Positions 1-7,445 of a stretch of 14,890 nucleotides of DNA are shown piece by piece. Numbering within the stretch: the first letter of the stretch is position 1; each line of letters opens with the position of its first letter. A program made the position numbers and the translations under genes. This DNA comes from Gammaproteobacteria bacterium (GTDB lineage: Bacteria; Pseudomonadota; Gammaproteobacteria; Pseudomonadales; Porticoccaceae). Where the stretch lies: the NCBI GenBank assembly GCA_003646355.1, contig QNFO01000006.1, positions 1 to 14,890 of the forward strand, given 5' to 3'. The notes below the pieces were generated by a model. The model was not told the DNA's origin, ran no database searches, and was given only the letters and a program-made list of their open reading frames with translations.

Positions 1-528
1 GGCTCTGTTGCCATCAGCGGCCAGCCAGATGCGGGAGGGTAGCTGTTCTGATTGTTGGAAATAGGTGTTCAGGCATTCGCTGAGTGAGTCGTGCTCAATA
101 GCGATAATACTTTGATAGCGCTCGCCTTTAGCGGGGTCGATGGTGATTGCCAGATAGCCGCCATCGAGCAGGGTGCGAAAGTCGCAGCTCTGTTCGCCGG
201 TCGGGGCTTTGTTTTCATCGTAGCGAGCAACGGCGCGCAGATTATTGTGGCGTGTGCAGTCGGCCATGATGACCTCGAGTGCGCCCGCGTTTTTGGGCTT
301 AGCCTGCAGCGTGATAATCCCGTCGAACTTGAGTGTCGCGCTCAACAGGGCGGCGGCGCTGAGAAACTCGCCGAGCAGGGTGTTGATGGCTGCAGGTATG
401 TCTTGAACAGACTGTTTGTGGTTGGCGAGCACAGCCTGATAACTGTCTTGCAGGGAGACGATTTCGCCGCGTACGTCACTCTGTTCAAAGAGAAATCTCT
501 GCAGCAGATCGTTGTCAGGTTTGGACAT
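1..528 (-). CDS. hslO: Hsp33 redox-regulated chaperone, N-terminal part (cut by window start)
   Basis: Translating the minus strand from the ATG at 526-528 gives 176 codons that run off the window start without a stop. The protein begins MSKPDNDLLQRFLFE, followed by VRGEIVSL, LLGEFLSAAALLSATLKF, DGGYLAITIDP, GERYQSI and SEQLPSRIW. These match the N-terminal substrate-binding domain of Hsp33 in order. Hsp33 is a cytosolic holdase that is switched on by oxidation of four zinc-binding cysteines. That C-terminal cysteine cluster would lie beyond the window edge, so its presence cannot be checked. The family is about 290 residues, so roughly 60% is seen. It is the last visible gene of the yrfG-hslR-hslO group, but a 93-nt gap and a possible promoter of its own precede it. 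Confidence 0.93.
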   Translation of the reverse strand, partial: MSKPDNDLLQRFLFEQSDVRGEIVSLQDSYQAVLANHKQSVQDIPAAINTLLGEFLSAAALLSATLKFDGIITLQAKPKNAGALEVIMADCTRHNNLRAVARYDENKAPTGEQSCDFRTLLDGGYLAITIDPAKGERYQSIIAIEHDSLSECLNTYFQQSEQLPSRIWLAADGNRA

Positions 529-569
529 TACTTTACCGATGGATTGGTGGGCTTGCTCAGCGGGGCTGC

Positions 570-598
570 AATGTACGAAAGATGCCCTATTTTGTCCA
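570..598 (-). promoter_or_regulatory. candidate sigma70 promoter for hslO
   Basis: On the minus strand a TGGACA box (593-598, 5/6 to consensus) is followed after exactly 17 nt by TACATT (570-575, 4/6). This sits in the 93-nt gap upstream of hslO and would give a leader of about 35 nt. It would let hslO be transcribed separately from hslR. The evidence is consensus matching only. Confidence 0.35.
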
Positions 599-621
599 GA
601 GCGCTTGATCGGATGGGGTGT

Positions 622-1011
622 TTAGTCGAGTTCTTGCTCGCGTTGAAAACGATGGATTTGCCGACGTTGTTTCTTGTTGGGCCGCTGATCAGGCGGGTAG
701 TGGCTACTGCCCGCTGCTTTGCGTTCGGCGGCGCGTCGCTCTCTTTCGATAATGCTCTGTTCTGTTTCGGTGTACAGGGCGGCGGCCTCTGGTGCGCCTC
801 TGCGCTTATCGCTCAGGGTATCGACCTGTATCTGCTTTTCGTCCCAGCCCTGGCGAATGGTGAGTTCGGTGCCTACCTTTAGCTCTTTACTGGCTTTTAC
901 CCGCTGCCCGCCCATGTGAACTTTGCCGCCTTCGATGGCGGCTTTGGCGAGGGCGCGGGTTTTGAAAAACCGCGCGGCCCATAACCATTTATCAATGCGA
1001 ACTTTTTCCAT
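622..1011 (-). CDS. hslR: Hsp15, S4-domain RNA-binding heat-shock protein
   Basis: This 129-residue protein opens with MEKVRIDKWLWAARFFKTR and then KAAIEGGKVHMGG, the S4 RNA-binding fold typical of Hsp15 (residues about 1-65). The C-terminal third is highly basic and rich in R, K, E and Q (around residues 88-125), as in the family. E. coli Hsp15 is 133 residues, so the length fits. In E. coli, Hsp15 binds free 50S subunits that still carry a nascent-chain peptidyl-tRNA and helps recycle stalled ribosomes. The start lies 8 nt after the stop of yrfG on the same strand, with only a weak purine-rich ribosome site (AAAGA), so translation is probably coupled to yrfG. It forms the family's usual pair with hslO, which follows. 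Confidence 0.93.
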   Translation of the reverse strand: MEKVRIDKWLWAARFFKTRALAKAAIEGGKVHMGGQRVKASKELKVGTELTIRQGWDEKQIQVDTLSDKRRGAPEAAALYTETEQSIIERERRAAERKAAGSSHYPPDQRPNKKQRRQIHRFQREQELD

Positions 1012-1019
1012 GGCAGTCT

Positions 1020-1676
1020 TTAGTTGATTGGTAGTAGGTCTGAGAAGTGTTCAATGGCCGGATATTTAAGATCCGTGCGCGCTGTGGTTTTACTGTCAGG
1101 CTGGCTGATACACAGCAGGTGGGCGATGCCGAAATCCTCTGCGGCGCTCAACATATCTTCGGTGTCATCAATAAACAGGGTGCGTTTGGGGTCAAAGTGA
1201 ATTTGTTTGCTGAGACTCTCCCAAAAGATGGGTGATTCTTTGGGCACGCTGTAATCGTGAGATGAAATCAGCGTGTCGAGCAGGTCGTCGATGCCGGTGA
1301 TTTCAAGCTTCAGGTTGAGGCTGTCGCGATGGGCGTTGGTGATGAGGATGCGTTGGCGGTGGGTGTTGCCGAGGGCGCTTAAGAATTGTCGCACATGGGG
1401 GCGTTCGGCAATCAGGTGCTGCACCTCTTTTTTCAGGGCGGGGATGTCGAGGCCGAGTTCAGCCGACCAGAAGTCTGTGCAATACCATTCAATGGAGCTG
1501 CGTTTTTCTTCAAAGCGTTTGTAGAGCTTGTCGAGTGCGGCCTCGGGCTCGATCTTGTGAAGCTCCGCATAACGGGCCGGGAGGTGGTGTTGCCAGAAGA
1601 AATTATCAAAATGCAGGTCGAGCAGGGTACCGTCCATGTCGAGCAATACAGTGTCAATGGTGTTCCAGTCGAGCAT
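1020..1676 (-). CDS. yrfG: HAD-family GMP/IMP 5'-nucleotidase
   Basis: From the ATG at 1674-1676 this is 218 residues, close to the 222 of E. coli YrfG. All four HAD motifs are visible: DMDGT at 13-17 (D13 nucleophile, D15 acid/base), LITN at 111-114 (T113), K146 in SVPKES, and the metal-binding IDD at 169-171. The E. coli protein dephosphorylates purine mononucleotides such as GMP and IMP in the cytosol; this specificity is inferred from similarity and gene position. The open frame extends 94 codons further upstream to 1958. That extension lies antisense to nudE and lacks family similarity, while the chosen ATG has AAAGGT about 9 nt upstream. It is the first gene of the yrfG-hslR-hslO run and is divergent from nudE. 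Confidence 0.88.
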   Translation of the reverse strand: MLDWNTIDTVLLDMDGTLLDLHFDNFFWQHHLPARYAELHKIEPEAALDKLYKRFEEKRSSIEWYCTDFWSAELGLDIPALKKEVQHLIAERPHVRQFLSALGNTHRQRILITNAHRDSLNLKLEITGIDDLLDTLISSHDYSVPKESPIFWESLSKQIHFDPKRTLFIDDTEDMLSAAEDFGIAHLLCISQPDSKTTARTDLKYPAIEHFSDLLPIN

Positions 1677-1742
1677 GGTCGATAATACCTTTGAAATAAA
1701 ACGATTGAATAGAAACGATACGTCAAAACGAAAGGCTCGAGT
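1677..1742. promoter_or_regulatory. yrfG/nudE divergent promoter region
   Basis: This 66-bp, AT-rich spacer must hold the starts of both divergent transcripts. Plus strand: TTGAAA (1691-1696), then 17 nt, then the weak AACGAT (1714-1719), followed by AAAGG (1731-1735), 7 nt before the nudE ATG. Minus strand: TTGACG (1721-1726), then 19 nt, then TTTTAT (1696-1701). The two candidate promoters overlap face to face. The -10 boxes are poor, so the exact assignments are tentative. Confidence 0.35.
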
Positions 1743-2297
1743 ATGCCGACTAATCCTCTGATTTTGAAGCGACAGCGTATTGCCCGGACCCGCCTGTTTC
1801 AGGTTGAACAGCTGGATCTGCGTTTTTCTAACGGCGTGGAGCGCACCTATGAGCGCCTGGCTTCGTCGGGTTATGGCGCAGTGGCTGTGGTGCCCGTTAC
1901 CACAGAGGGCTCGGTTATTCTGGTTCAGGAGTACAGCGCCGGTATTAATGCCTACCAATGGGGTTTGCCCAAGGGTGCGATAGATCCGGGGGAGGATAAC
2001 CTGACGGCGGGCAATCGAGAGTTAAAGGAAGAGGCGGGTGTTGGCGCTCGCGAGTTGCGGTTTTTAAAGAGTATCCATTTGACGCCATCGTATATGGAAC
2101 GCAGCATCGACGTGTTAGTGGGCTGGGATCTCTACGAGGAATCACTGCCGGGGGACGAGCCGGAACCGATGGCGACGATGGAGTGGCCTCTCGACAATTT
2201 GTCTGAGCTGGTTGCGCGTGCGGATGTCAGCGATGGTATTTCGATTACTGCCTTGTATATGGCGCGAGATTATTTGCAGTCGCGACCTATCAAATAG
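1743..2297 (+). CDS. nudE: NudE, ADP-compound Nudix hydrolase
   Basis: This 184-residue cytosolic Nudix hydrolase has a complete Nudix box at residues 78-100: G78, then E84, then RELKEEAGV, fitting GX5EX7REUXEEXGU. The downstream GDEPEPM, after a conserved YEESLP segment, is typical of the NudE subfamily, which splits ADP-ribose, NADH and diadenosine polyphosphates into AMP-containing products. A good ribosome site (AAAGG, 7 nt before ATG) supports the start. cysQ follows after 27 nt with no terminator, so the two are likely one transcript. Both enzymes remove adenine-nucleotide by-products, which makes joint expression sensible, though that is inference. NudE versus another ADP-sugar Nudix enzyme is decided by the C-terminal motifs and by the neighbours. 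Confidence 0.92.
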   Translation: MPTNPLILKRQRIARTRLFQVEQLDLRFSNGVERTYERLASSGYGAVAVVPVTTEGSVILVQEYSAGINAYQWGLPKGAIDPGEDNLTAGNRELKEEAGVGARELRFLKSIHLTPSYMERSIDVLVGWDLYEESLPGDEPEPMATMEWPLDNLSELVARADVSDGISITALYMARDYLQSRPIK

Positions 2298-2324
2298 GCA
2301 GGCGACATTTTTAAGGGTTAAAGG

Positions 2325-3191
2325 ATGAAGGGAGTGAGTGTGGAACAAGCAGTTGTGAATAAAGCCGTTGTTGATGAGGTCGTGGCGCTTTGTCGCCGAG
2401 CGGGGGAGGCTATTCTCGAGGTTTATGCGCGCAGTGACCTTGGTGTCGAAGTGAAAGCGGATGAGTCGCCACTGACGGCGGCTGATTTGGCAGCTCACCA
2501 TATATTGGCCGATGGTTTAGAGGGCCTGCTGGAAGGCGTGCCGGTACTGAGCGAGGAAGCGGCAGCGCCGCCTTTTTCAGAGCGTAGCCAATGGCAGCGT
2601 TACTGGATTATTGATCCTCTCGATGGCACCAAAGAATTTATCAAACGCAGTGGTGAGTTCACCGTTAATGTGGCACTGGTGGACAATCATGTGCCTGTTT
2701 TGGGGGTGGTGCATGTCCCTGTCAGCGGTGTTACTTACACCGGCTTGAGTGGTGCGGGTGCCTATAAAATTGAGGGCGATCAGCCTGGGCAGCCTATTGC
2801 GGTGCGCACGATGAGCGGGCGTGGTGGTGCGGATAAGCCCGTGACGGTGGTGGCGAGCCGCAGTCATGGGGCTGGCGCTGTCGATGACCTGCTAAGGGCT
2901 TTGGCGAAAGACCTGGGTCAGACCGATACCTGCAATATGGGCAGCTCACTGAAGCTGTGTTTGGTCGCCGAGGGCAGTGCCGATATTTATCCGCGACTGG
3001 CGCCGACCATGGAGTGGGACACAGCAGCGGCGCAAGCTGTTGTTGAAGCGGCGGGTGGTCAGGTATTAAATTTCGACCTGGAGCTGCTGCGTTACAACGA
3101 AAAAGATGCGCTGCTTAATCCTTATTTTTACGTGCTGGGTGATACTGCTTTCCCCTGGCGAGACTTGTTGTTGGGGCTCGATCCTCAATAG
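2325..3191 (+). CDS. cysQ: 3'(2'),5'-bisphosphate nucleotidase CysQ
   Basis: This 288-residue member of the inositol-monophosphatase superfamily carries the metal-site motifs SEE (76-78), DPLDGTKEFI (97-106) and EWDTAAA (230-236). GSSLKLCLVAEG (206-217) is characteristic of CysQ. The enzyme converts 3'-phosphoadenosine 5'-phosphate, left over from sulfate assimilation, to AMP and phosphate. It is longer than E. coli CysQ (246 residues), partly through an N-terminal extension. The ATG at 2325 has AAGGG at 2313-2317 (7 nt spacing). A GTG at 2340 with AAGGGAG just upstream is a reasonable alternative start that would remove five residues. It is downstream of nudE and convergent with mrcA; the 40-bp gap between them (3192-3231) shows no clear terminator. 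Confidence 0.92.
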   Translation: MKGVSVEQAVVNKAVVDEVVALCRRAGEAILEVYARSDLGVEVKADESPLTAADLAAHHILADGLEGLLEGVPVLSEEAAAPPFSERSQWQRYWIIDPLDGTKEFIKRSGEFTVNVALVDNHVPVLGVVHVPVSGVTYTGLSGAGAYKIEGDQPGQPIAVRTMSGRGGADKPVTVVASRSHGAGAVDDLLRALAKDLGQTDTCNMGSSLKLCLVAEGSADIYPRLAPTMEWDTAAAQAVVEAAGGQVLNFDLELLRYNEKDALLNPYFYVLGDTAFPWRDLLLGLDPQ

Positions 3192-3231
3192 GCGCAGCTT
3201 TGAATAAGTACAACTCTCAATAAAGACAGCG

Positions 3232-5664
3232 CTAGAAAATATCTTCCGGTAGCGAGTTGTCAGTTTCAAAAACTTGATCAGGGTTGCTGGTATCGCCATA
3301 GGCCGGAAGATTTTCCTCTCGAAAGAGTTCAAAAATACCATTCTTTTCGCTGGGTGAAACCCTCAGCCCGGTTTTTGGGTCGATACGCACTGAGACGAGA
3401 CCCGCCGGCTGGGGGTGGTAGCGTTGAGGTTGGCCAGCCAGGGCCTTGCTCATATAGTCTATCCAGATAGGTAAGGCTGCCGAGCCGCCAAACTCCCGGC
3501 GACCGATTTTGCGATTGTCGTCAAAGCCAAGCCAGGTGGTCGTCACCAGGTCGGGGTTGTAGCCAGAAAACCAGGCGTCCCTCGGGCCATTGGTGGTGCC
3601 CGTTTTACCGGCGATATCATTGCGTTTCATCGCTCGCGCTTTAGTGGCGGTGCCCCGTTTAACGACATCTTTAAGCATTGAGTCGATGAGATAGGCGACG
3701 CGGGGCTCCAGTATCCTTTTTGCTGAAGGGCGCACCGGGTTTGTTTCTTCGGGCAGTGCGCTTTGTTCTGCTGGGTTGCCTGGTTCGTCAATACTTTCTT
3801 CTGAGTCACTTTTTTTGGTGCAGTCTCGGCAAACGATGGGGTTCATTGCCTGAAAAACATTCTCGCCGTCACTGTCGGCAATACGCTCAATCACGTAGGG
3901 CTCAATTTTATAGCCGCCGTTGGCAAATGTCGCATAACCGCCGGCAATTGCGAGTGGTGTGACGGCATGGCTACCAAGAGCAAGTGATAAATCGTGAGGG
4001 AGTTGCTTGGGGTTGAAGCCGAATTTGGATGCGGTGTTGATGGCGTAAGTGATGCCAGTCGATTGCAGGACGCGGATGGATACCAGATTGCGGGATAAGT
4101 AGAGCGCCTGGCGCAGTCGGGTCGGGCCATAAAATTTGCCGCCACTGTTTACGGGCCGCCACTGGGTTTCGATATTTTCGTCGTTAAAGGTGAGAGGAGC
4201 GTCGTTGATCATGCTTGCAGGTGTCATGCCTTTTTCTAGTGCGGCAGAATAAATAAAGGGTTTGAAATTGGAGCCTGGTTGACGTTGAGCCTGGGTTACG
4301 CGGTTAAAAGGGCTTCGATAAAAGTTAAACCCTCCGGACATGGCTTTGATTGCTCCGGTGTCGGGATTGAGTGAGACCAGTGCCGCCTGGGCATCGGGCG
4401 TTTGTGTTAGCTGCCACTCGCCGCTGGCTGTTTTGTTAATACGAATGAGATCGCCAGGGGAAAATACAGTGCTGAGGTCTTTAATAGGTGCGCTACGTTT
4501 GTTCTCTGAAATATAGCTTCTTAAGCCTTTCAAGCTTCCTTCAGTGTTGAGTACGATGCTGGGATTATCTCGAGTTTGAAGGATGATACTGTTTCCCTCA
4601 ACGCTGGTAACGATGGCGGGTTCCAGGCCTTGCCCTGGGAGGGTGTTTGATAAAGCGGCCGGCCATTGGGTGGGGTTATCGAAGTGAGCTTCCGGACCTC
4701 GGTAGCCATGGCGCCAGTCATAGCTGAGGAGGCCGTTCGTCAGAGCCTGGTCTGCGTAGCTTTGCAGTGTGGTGTCAATCGTGGTGAATACTGAAAAACC
4801 GGAGGTGTAGGTCTCGGCCCCCAGTAAATCTACCGCTGCTTGTCTAGCGATCTCGGCTATATAAGGTGCGTCGTAATCTTTAAGTGAGCCATGGTACTTG
4901 GCGGTAATAGTTTGACTTCGGGCCATCTCGAGTGCTGTCCGGTCAATATGTCCCAGTTTGTACATGCGTCCGAGTATCCAGTTGCGCCGCGTCAGCGCAC
5001 GTTCGGGATTTATGATGGGGTTAAACCTTGATGGTGCTTTGGGCAGGCCGGCAATCATTGCCAGTTGAGCCAGGGAGAGCTCGCTGATCGACTTGCCGTA
5101 ATAGGTCATAGCCGCAGCCTCTACGCCATAGGAGCGGTTGCCTAGATAGATTTTGTTGGCGTAAAGGGCGAGTATTTCATCTTTTTCAAGTTCATCTTCA
5201 ATGCGGAGCGCAAGCAAGATTTCATTGAATTTGCGAATGAAACTCTGCTCCCGAGAGAGGAAAAAGTTTCTGGCGAGCTGCATGGTGATGGTGCTACCGC
5301 CGGTTTGTATGTGCCCAGTGGTAACCAGTTCCAGAGCCGCGCGAGCTAAACCTTTAAAATCGACGCCAATGTGAGAATAGAAACCATCGTCTTCGGCTGA
5401 GAGAACCGCGTTAACAAATGGAGGGGGGATTGCGTCGAAACTAATCGGTGTTCGGCGTTTTTCACCAAACTCACCAATAAGTTTCATATCTTGTGAATAA
5501 ACTCTCAAAGGTGTTTGAAGTTTAACGGTTTTGAGGGTTTCAACCGAAGGTAATTTCGGACTAAGGTAGAGATACAAGCTGGAAGTGACGATTAGCGCGC
5601 CCCCCAATGCTGGAATGACTAGAAGGTAGGTGAGGCGAAGCATCAAGGTTGATAGGTGTTTCAT
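3232..5664 (-). CDS. mrcA: Penicillin-binding protein 1A (bifunctional class A PBP)
   Basis: This 810-residue protein polymerises lipid II into glycan strands and cross-links the peptides in the periplasm. It has one N-terminal membrane segment (about 11-34). The GT51 glycosyltransferase domain (about 60-235) includes AEDDGFYSHIG with catalytic E91, GGSTITMQLARN (122-133) and E148 in KFNEILLAL. A middle OB-like region (about 310-425) precedes the transpeptidase domain with SNFK (465-468, nucleophile S465), SRN (524-526) and KTGTT (687-691). All catalytic motifs are intact. An acidic, Pro-rich loop at about 610-648, starting with a CxxC (C612, C615), sits between the SRN and KTG motifs. It is divergent from pilM, as ponA/mrcA is in many gammaproteobacteria, and convergent with cysQ. 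No good Shine-Dalgarno sequence precedes the ATG. Confidence 0.96.
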   Translation of the reverse strand: MKHLSTLMLRLTYLLVIPALGGALIVTSSLYLYLSPKLPSVETLKTVKLQTPLRVYSQDMKLIGEFGEKRRTPISFDAIPPPFVNAVLSAEDDGFYSHIGVDFKGLARAALELVTTGHIQTGGSTITMQLARNFFLSREQSFIRKFNEILLALRIEDELEKDEILALYANKIYLGNRSYGVEAAAMTYYGKSISELSLAQLAMIAGLPKAPSRFNPIINPERALTRRNWILGRMYKLGHIDRTALEMARSQTITAKYHGSLKDYDAPYIAEIARQAAVDLLGAETYTSGFSVFTTIDTTLQSYADQALTNGLLSYDWRHGYRGPEAHFDNPTQWPAALSNTLPGQGLEPAIVTSVEGNSIILQTRDNPSIVLNTEGSLKGLRSYISENKRSAPIKDLSTVFSPGDLIRINKTASGEWQLTQTPDAQAALVSLNPDTGAIKAMSGGFNFYRSPFNRVTQAQRQPGSNFKPFIYSAALEKGMTPASMINDAPLTFNDENIETQWRPVNSGGKFYGPTRLRQALYLSRNLVSIRVLQSTGITYAINTASKFGFNPKQLPHDLSLALGSHAVTPLAIAGGYATFANGGYKIEPYVIERIADSDGENVFQAMNPIVCRDCTKKSDSEESIDEPGNPAEQSALPEETNPVRPSAKRILEPRVAYLIDSMLKDVVKRGTATKARAMKRNDIAGKTGTTNGPRDAWFSGYNPDLVTTTWLGFDDNRKIGRREFGGSAALPIWIDYMSKALAGQPQRYHPQPAGLVSVRIDPKTGLRVSPSEKNGIFELFREENLPAYGDTSNPDQVFETDNSLPEDIF

Positions 5665-5674
5665 AGGTTCGATT

Positions 5675-5684
5675 TAGTCGACTA
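5675..5684. repeat. TAGTCGACTA palindrome in the ponA leader
   Basis: A perfect 10-bp palindrome lies between the probable ponA -10 box and the ponA start codon, in the untranslated leader on the minus strand. TAGTCG recurs at 5683-5688, making a short overlapping direct repeat. It could be an operator half-site or chance; nothing else supports a role. Confidence 0.3.
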
Positions 5685-5697
5685 GTCGTTGTTCGTC

Positions 5698-5703
5698 ATT
5701 ATA
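5698..5703 (-). promoter_or_regulatory. probable ponA/mrcA -10 box
   Basis: On the minus strand this is an exact TATAAT, 33 nt upstream of the ponA start codon. No good -35 box lies 16-18 nt upstream (ACAATT at 17 nt), so an activator or other contact may be needed. One arm of the 10-bp inverted repeat falls in the -35/-10 spacer. Confidence 0.45.
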
Positions 5704-5707
5704 GAGC

Positions 5708-5765
5708 TAAGAAGACAGTGAATTGTACTTGAAATGCTGTGACAAATAGTTAAAGTGTCTTCTTA
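5708..5765. repeat. 10-bp inverted repeat between ponA and pilM promoters
   Basis: TAAGAAGACA at 5708-5717 and its exact reverse complement TGTCTTCTTA at 5756-5765 are separated by 38 bp in the 137-bp divergent intergenic region. Read outward on either strand, TGTCTTCTTA precedes or overlaps a likely -10 box: TATAAT of ponA after 4 nt, and TATAAA of pilM with overlap. The symmetrical placement suggests paired half-sites for a regulator of both genes, but no binding protein can be named from the sequence. Confidence 0.5.
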
Positions 5766-5769
5766 TAAA
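5729..5769 (+). promoter_or_regulatory. candidate pilM operon promoter(s)
   Basis: There are two overlapping sigma70-like options. One is TTGAAA (5729-5734), 16 nt, TAAAGT (5751-5756). The other is GTGACA (5739-5744), 19 nt, TATAAA (5764-5769). The second has the better -10 but a long spacer. The only recognisable ribosome site for pilM is AGGA (5784-5787), which is 14 nt from the ATG and so unusually distant. Confidence 0.4.
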
Positions 5770-5801
5770 TTTTGCCTAACTGTAGGAATTAGAAAATAAA
5801 A

Positions 5802-6869
5802 ATGGGAATTTTTAGTTTTCTGGATAAACAAACAAAGCCTGTGCTGGGGATTGATATCACATCATCCACAGTTAAATTGCTTGAATTGAGCAGAGTAGGC
5901 GATAAGTATCGGGTTGAAAGTTATCTGGTTCGGCCTTTGCCGCAAAGCACCGTCGTCGAGAAAAACATCAACGATGTGGATGCTTTGGAGGAAACCATTC
6001 GTAAAGTGGTGACTCAGGCGAAGCCGAAGACTTTGGACGCTGCTGTCGCTGTAGCAGGCTCCGCTGTGATTACTAAGGTAATCGAGATGCCGGCTGATTT
6101 AAGTGATCAGGGTATGGAGTCCCAGCTGTCTCTTGAAGCAGATCAATATATCCCCTATCCCCTGGATGAGGTCGCCCTGGACTACGAGGTGATTGGCCCG
6201 TCTGAAGTAAACCCAGATCAAGTTGATGTTTTATTGGCGGCTTGTCGTCGTGAAAATGTTGACCTTCGTGTAGAGGCATTGACTGCAGCGGGTTTGACGC
6301 CAAAGATTGTTGATGTGGAGGTGTTTGCCATTGAGCGTGCATTTCACCTGATCACTGAACAGCTTGAGAATTTGGGTGAGCAAGTTGTCGCCATTGCGGA
6401 TATCGGGGCAACGATGCTGACCTTGAGCGTTCTTGTTGAAGGCAAGACCTTGTATACCCGAGAGCAGCTTTTTGGTGGTAGACAGGTTACCGAAGAGATC
6501 CAGCGTCGTTATGGTTTGTCTTTTGAAGAGGCAGGGCAAGCGAAGAAGCAAGGCGGACTACCTGAAGATTATGAAGCGGAAATTATTGATCCCTTTAAAG
6601 AAGCTTTGATTCAGCAGATTTCACGATCGTTGCAGTTTTTCTTTTCCTCTAGTCAATACAACTACGTTGATAAGTTGATCTTAGCGGGTGGTGTGGCTGC
6701 GACCGAAGGTTTAAAAGATGAGGTGGAAGCAAAACTTGGTTTGCCGACAATTATTGCTAATCCGTTTCTCAATATGGCGGTTGGGAGCAAGGTTGACGCG
6801 GTTGCGTTGGCAATGGATGCGCCGGCTATGATGATAGCTGCGGGGCTGGCACTTAGGAGTTTTGAATAG
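5802..6869 (+). CDS. pilM: Type IV pilus inner-membrane platform protein PilM
   Basis: This 355-residue cytoplasmic, actin/FtsA-like protein assembles on the inner face of the inner membrane by binding the N-terminal tail of PilN. The fold signatures are visible: the phosphate-1 loop GIDITSSTVKLLEL (16-29), phosphate-2 IADIGATMLTLSVL (198-211), and the adenosine motif LILAGGVAATEGL (292-304). The N-terminus MGIFSFLDK is typical. It heads the pilMNOPQ operon, with pilN 2 nt after its stop. PilM is required for pilus assembly, twitching and, in competent species, DNA uptake. Full length, no anomalies apart from the weak, distant ribosome site. Confidence 0.96.
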   Translation: MGIFSFLDKQTKPVLGIDITSSTVKLLELSRVGDKYRVESYLVRPLPQSTVVEKNINDVDALEETIRKVVTQAKPKTLDAAVAVAGSAVITKVIEMPADLSDQGMESQLSLEADQYIPYPLDEVALDYEVIGPSEVNPDQVDVLLAACRRENVDLRVEALTAAGLTPKIVDVEVFAIERAFHLITEQLENLGEQVVAIADIGATMLTLSVLVEGKTLYTREQLFGGRQVTEEIQRRYGLSFEEAGQAKKQGGLPEDYEAEIIDPFKEALIQQISRSLQFFFSSSQYNYVDKLILAGGVAATEGLKDEVEAKLGLPTIIANPFLNMAVGSKVDAVALAMDAPAMMIAAGLALRSFE

Positions 6870-6871
6870 CT

Positions 6872-7444
6872 ATGGCGAATGTGAATCTACTTCCCTGGCG
6901 GGAAGTTCAGCGGCAGGAAAAAAAGAAAGAATTTCTGATCATTCTGGGTATGGTTGCGGCCGTTGCCTTGTTGCTAGCTGGTGCCTGGGGGCATTGGGTG
7001 CAGGTGCAAGTTGGCTGGCAAAGTGAAAGAAATAGCCTGTTGACAGCTGAGATAGCAGTGCTTGATGAGAAAGTAAAAGCAATTAAAGAGCTTCAATTGA
7101 GGCGTCAGCAAGTGCTAGAGCGAATGGAGGTCATTAAGGCCTTACAGGGCAACCGGCCTGGCGTTGTCAAAGTCTTTGATGAGTTTGTACGATCGGTTCC
7201 AGACGGTATCTTTTTTATTGAGTTTAACCGGACAGCAGAGAAAATTGCTTTAGTTGGTTTTGCAGAATCCAATAATAGAATTTCAACGCTTATGCGCCAG
7301 CTTGATGCTTCTGAGCGGTTCAAAGAGCCAAACCTTACCAAGGTTGAAGCAGACGACACTCTTGGCGAGCAGGGAAGTCGGTTTGAGCTTCATGTGGTAG
7401 TGGAAAAGGTCGAGATCGAAAATGACGATGAGGGGGGGGCGTAA
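6872..7444 (+). CDS. pilN: Type IV pilus alignment protein PilN
   Basis: This 190-residue bitopic inner-membrane protein begins MANVNLLPWRE; the NLLPWRE tail is the known docking motif for PilM. One hydrophobic segment (about 21-42) is followed by a periplasmic coiled-coil-like stretch rich in K, E, Q and R (about 50-92) and then a small globular domain. In the family, PilN pairs with PilO in the periplasm. TAGGAG lies 12 nt upstream of the ATG. The last codons run through a G8 tract (7432-7439) and give an acidic then glycine-rich tail (DDEGGA) before TAA. Loss of one G there would open the frame directly into pilO. Confidence 0.95.
   Translation: MANVNLLPWREVQRQEKKKEFLIILGMVAAVALLLAGAWGHWVQVQVGWQSERNSLLTAEIAVLDEKVKAIKELQLRRQQVLERMEVIKALQGNRPGVVKVFDEFVRSVPDGIFFIEFNRTAEKIALVGFAESNNRISTLMRQLDASERFKEPNLTKVEADDTLGEQGSRFELHVVVEKVEIENDDEGGA
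7432..7439 (+). repeat. G8 homopolymer at the pilN/pilO junction
   Basis: Eight consecutive G residues lie in the last codons of pilN, and the tract doubles as the purine-rich ribosome site for the pilO GTG start at 7446. Homopolymeric G tracts of this length can be prone to slippage. Confidence 0.85.
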
Positions 7445-7445
7445 A

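Noticed and set aside
91..882. Open frame of 263 codons on the plus strand across hslO and hslR
   Set aside because: It lies antisense to two clearly recognisable genes, has no ribosome site and no family-like motifs; it is a coding shadow.
1677..1958. 94-codon N-terminal extension of the yrfG frame
   Set aside because: It is antisense to nudE, carries no HAD feature and would make the protein far longer than its family; the internal ATG has a good ribosome site.
3192..3231. Possible bidirectional terminator between cysQ and mrcA
   Set aside because: Only a 4-bp GCGC pairing with a long loop and no T-rich tail is visible.
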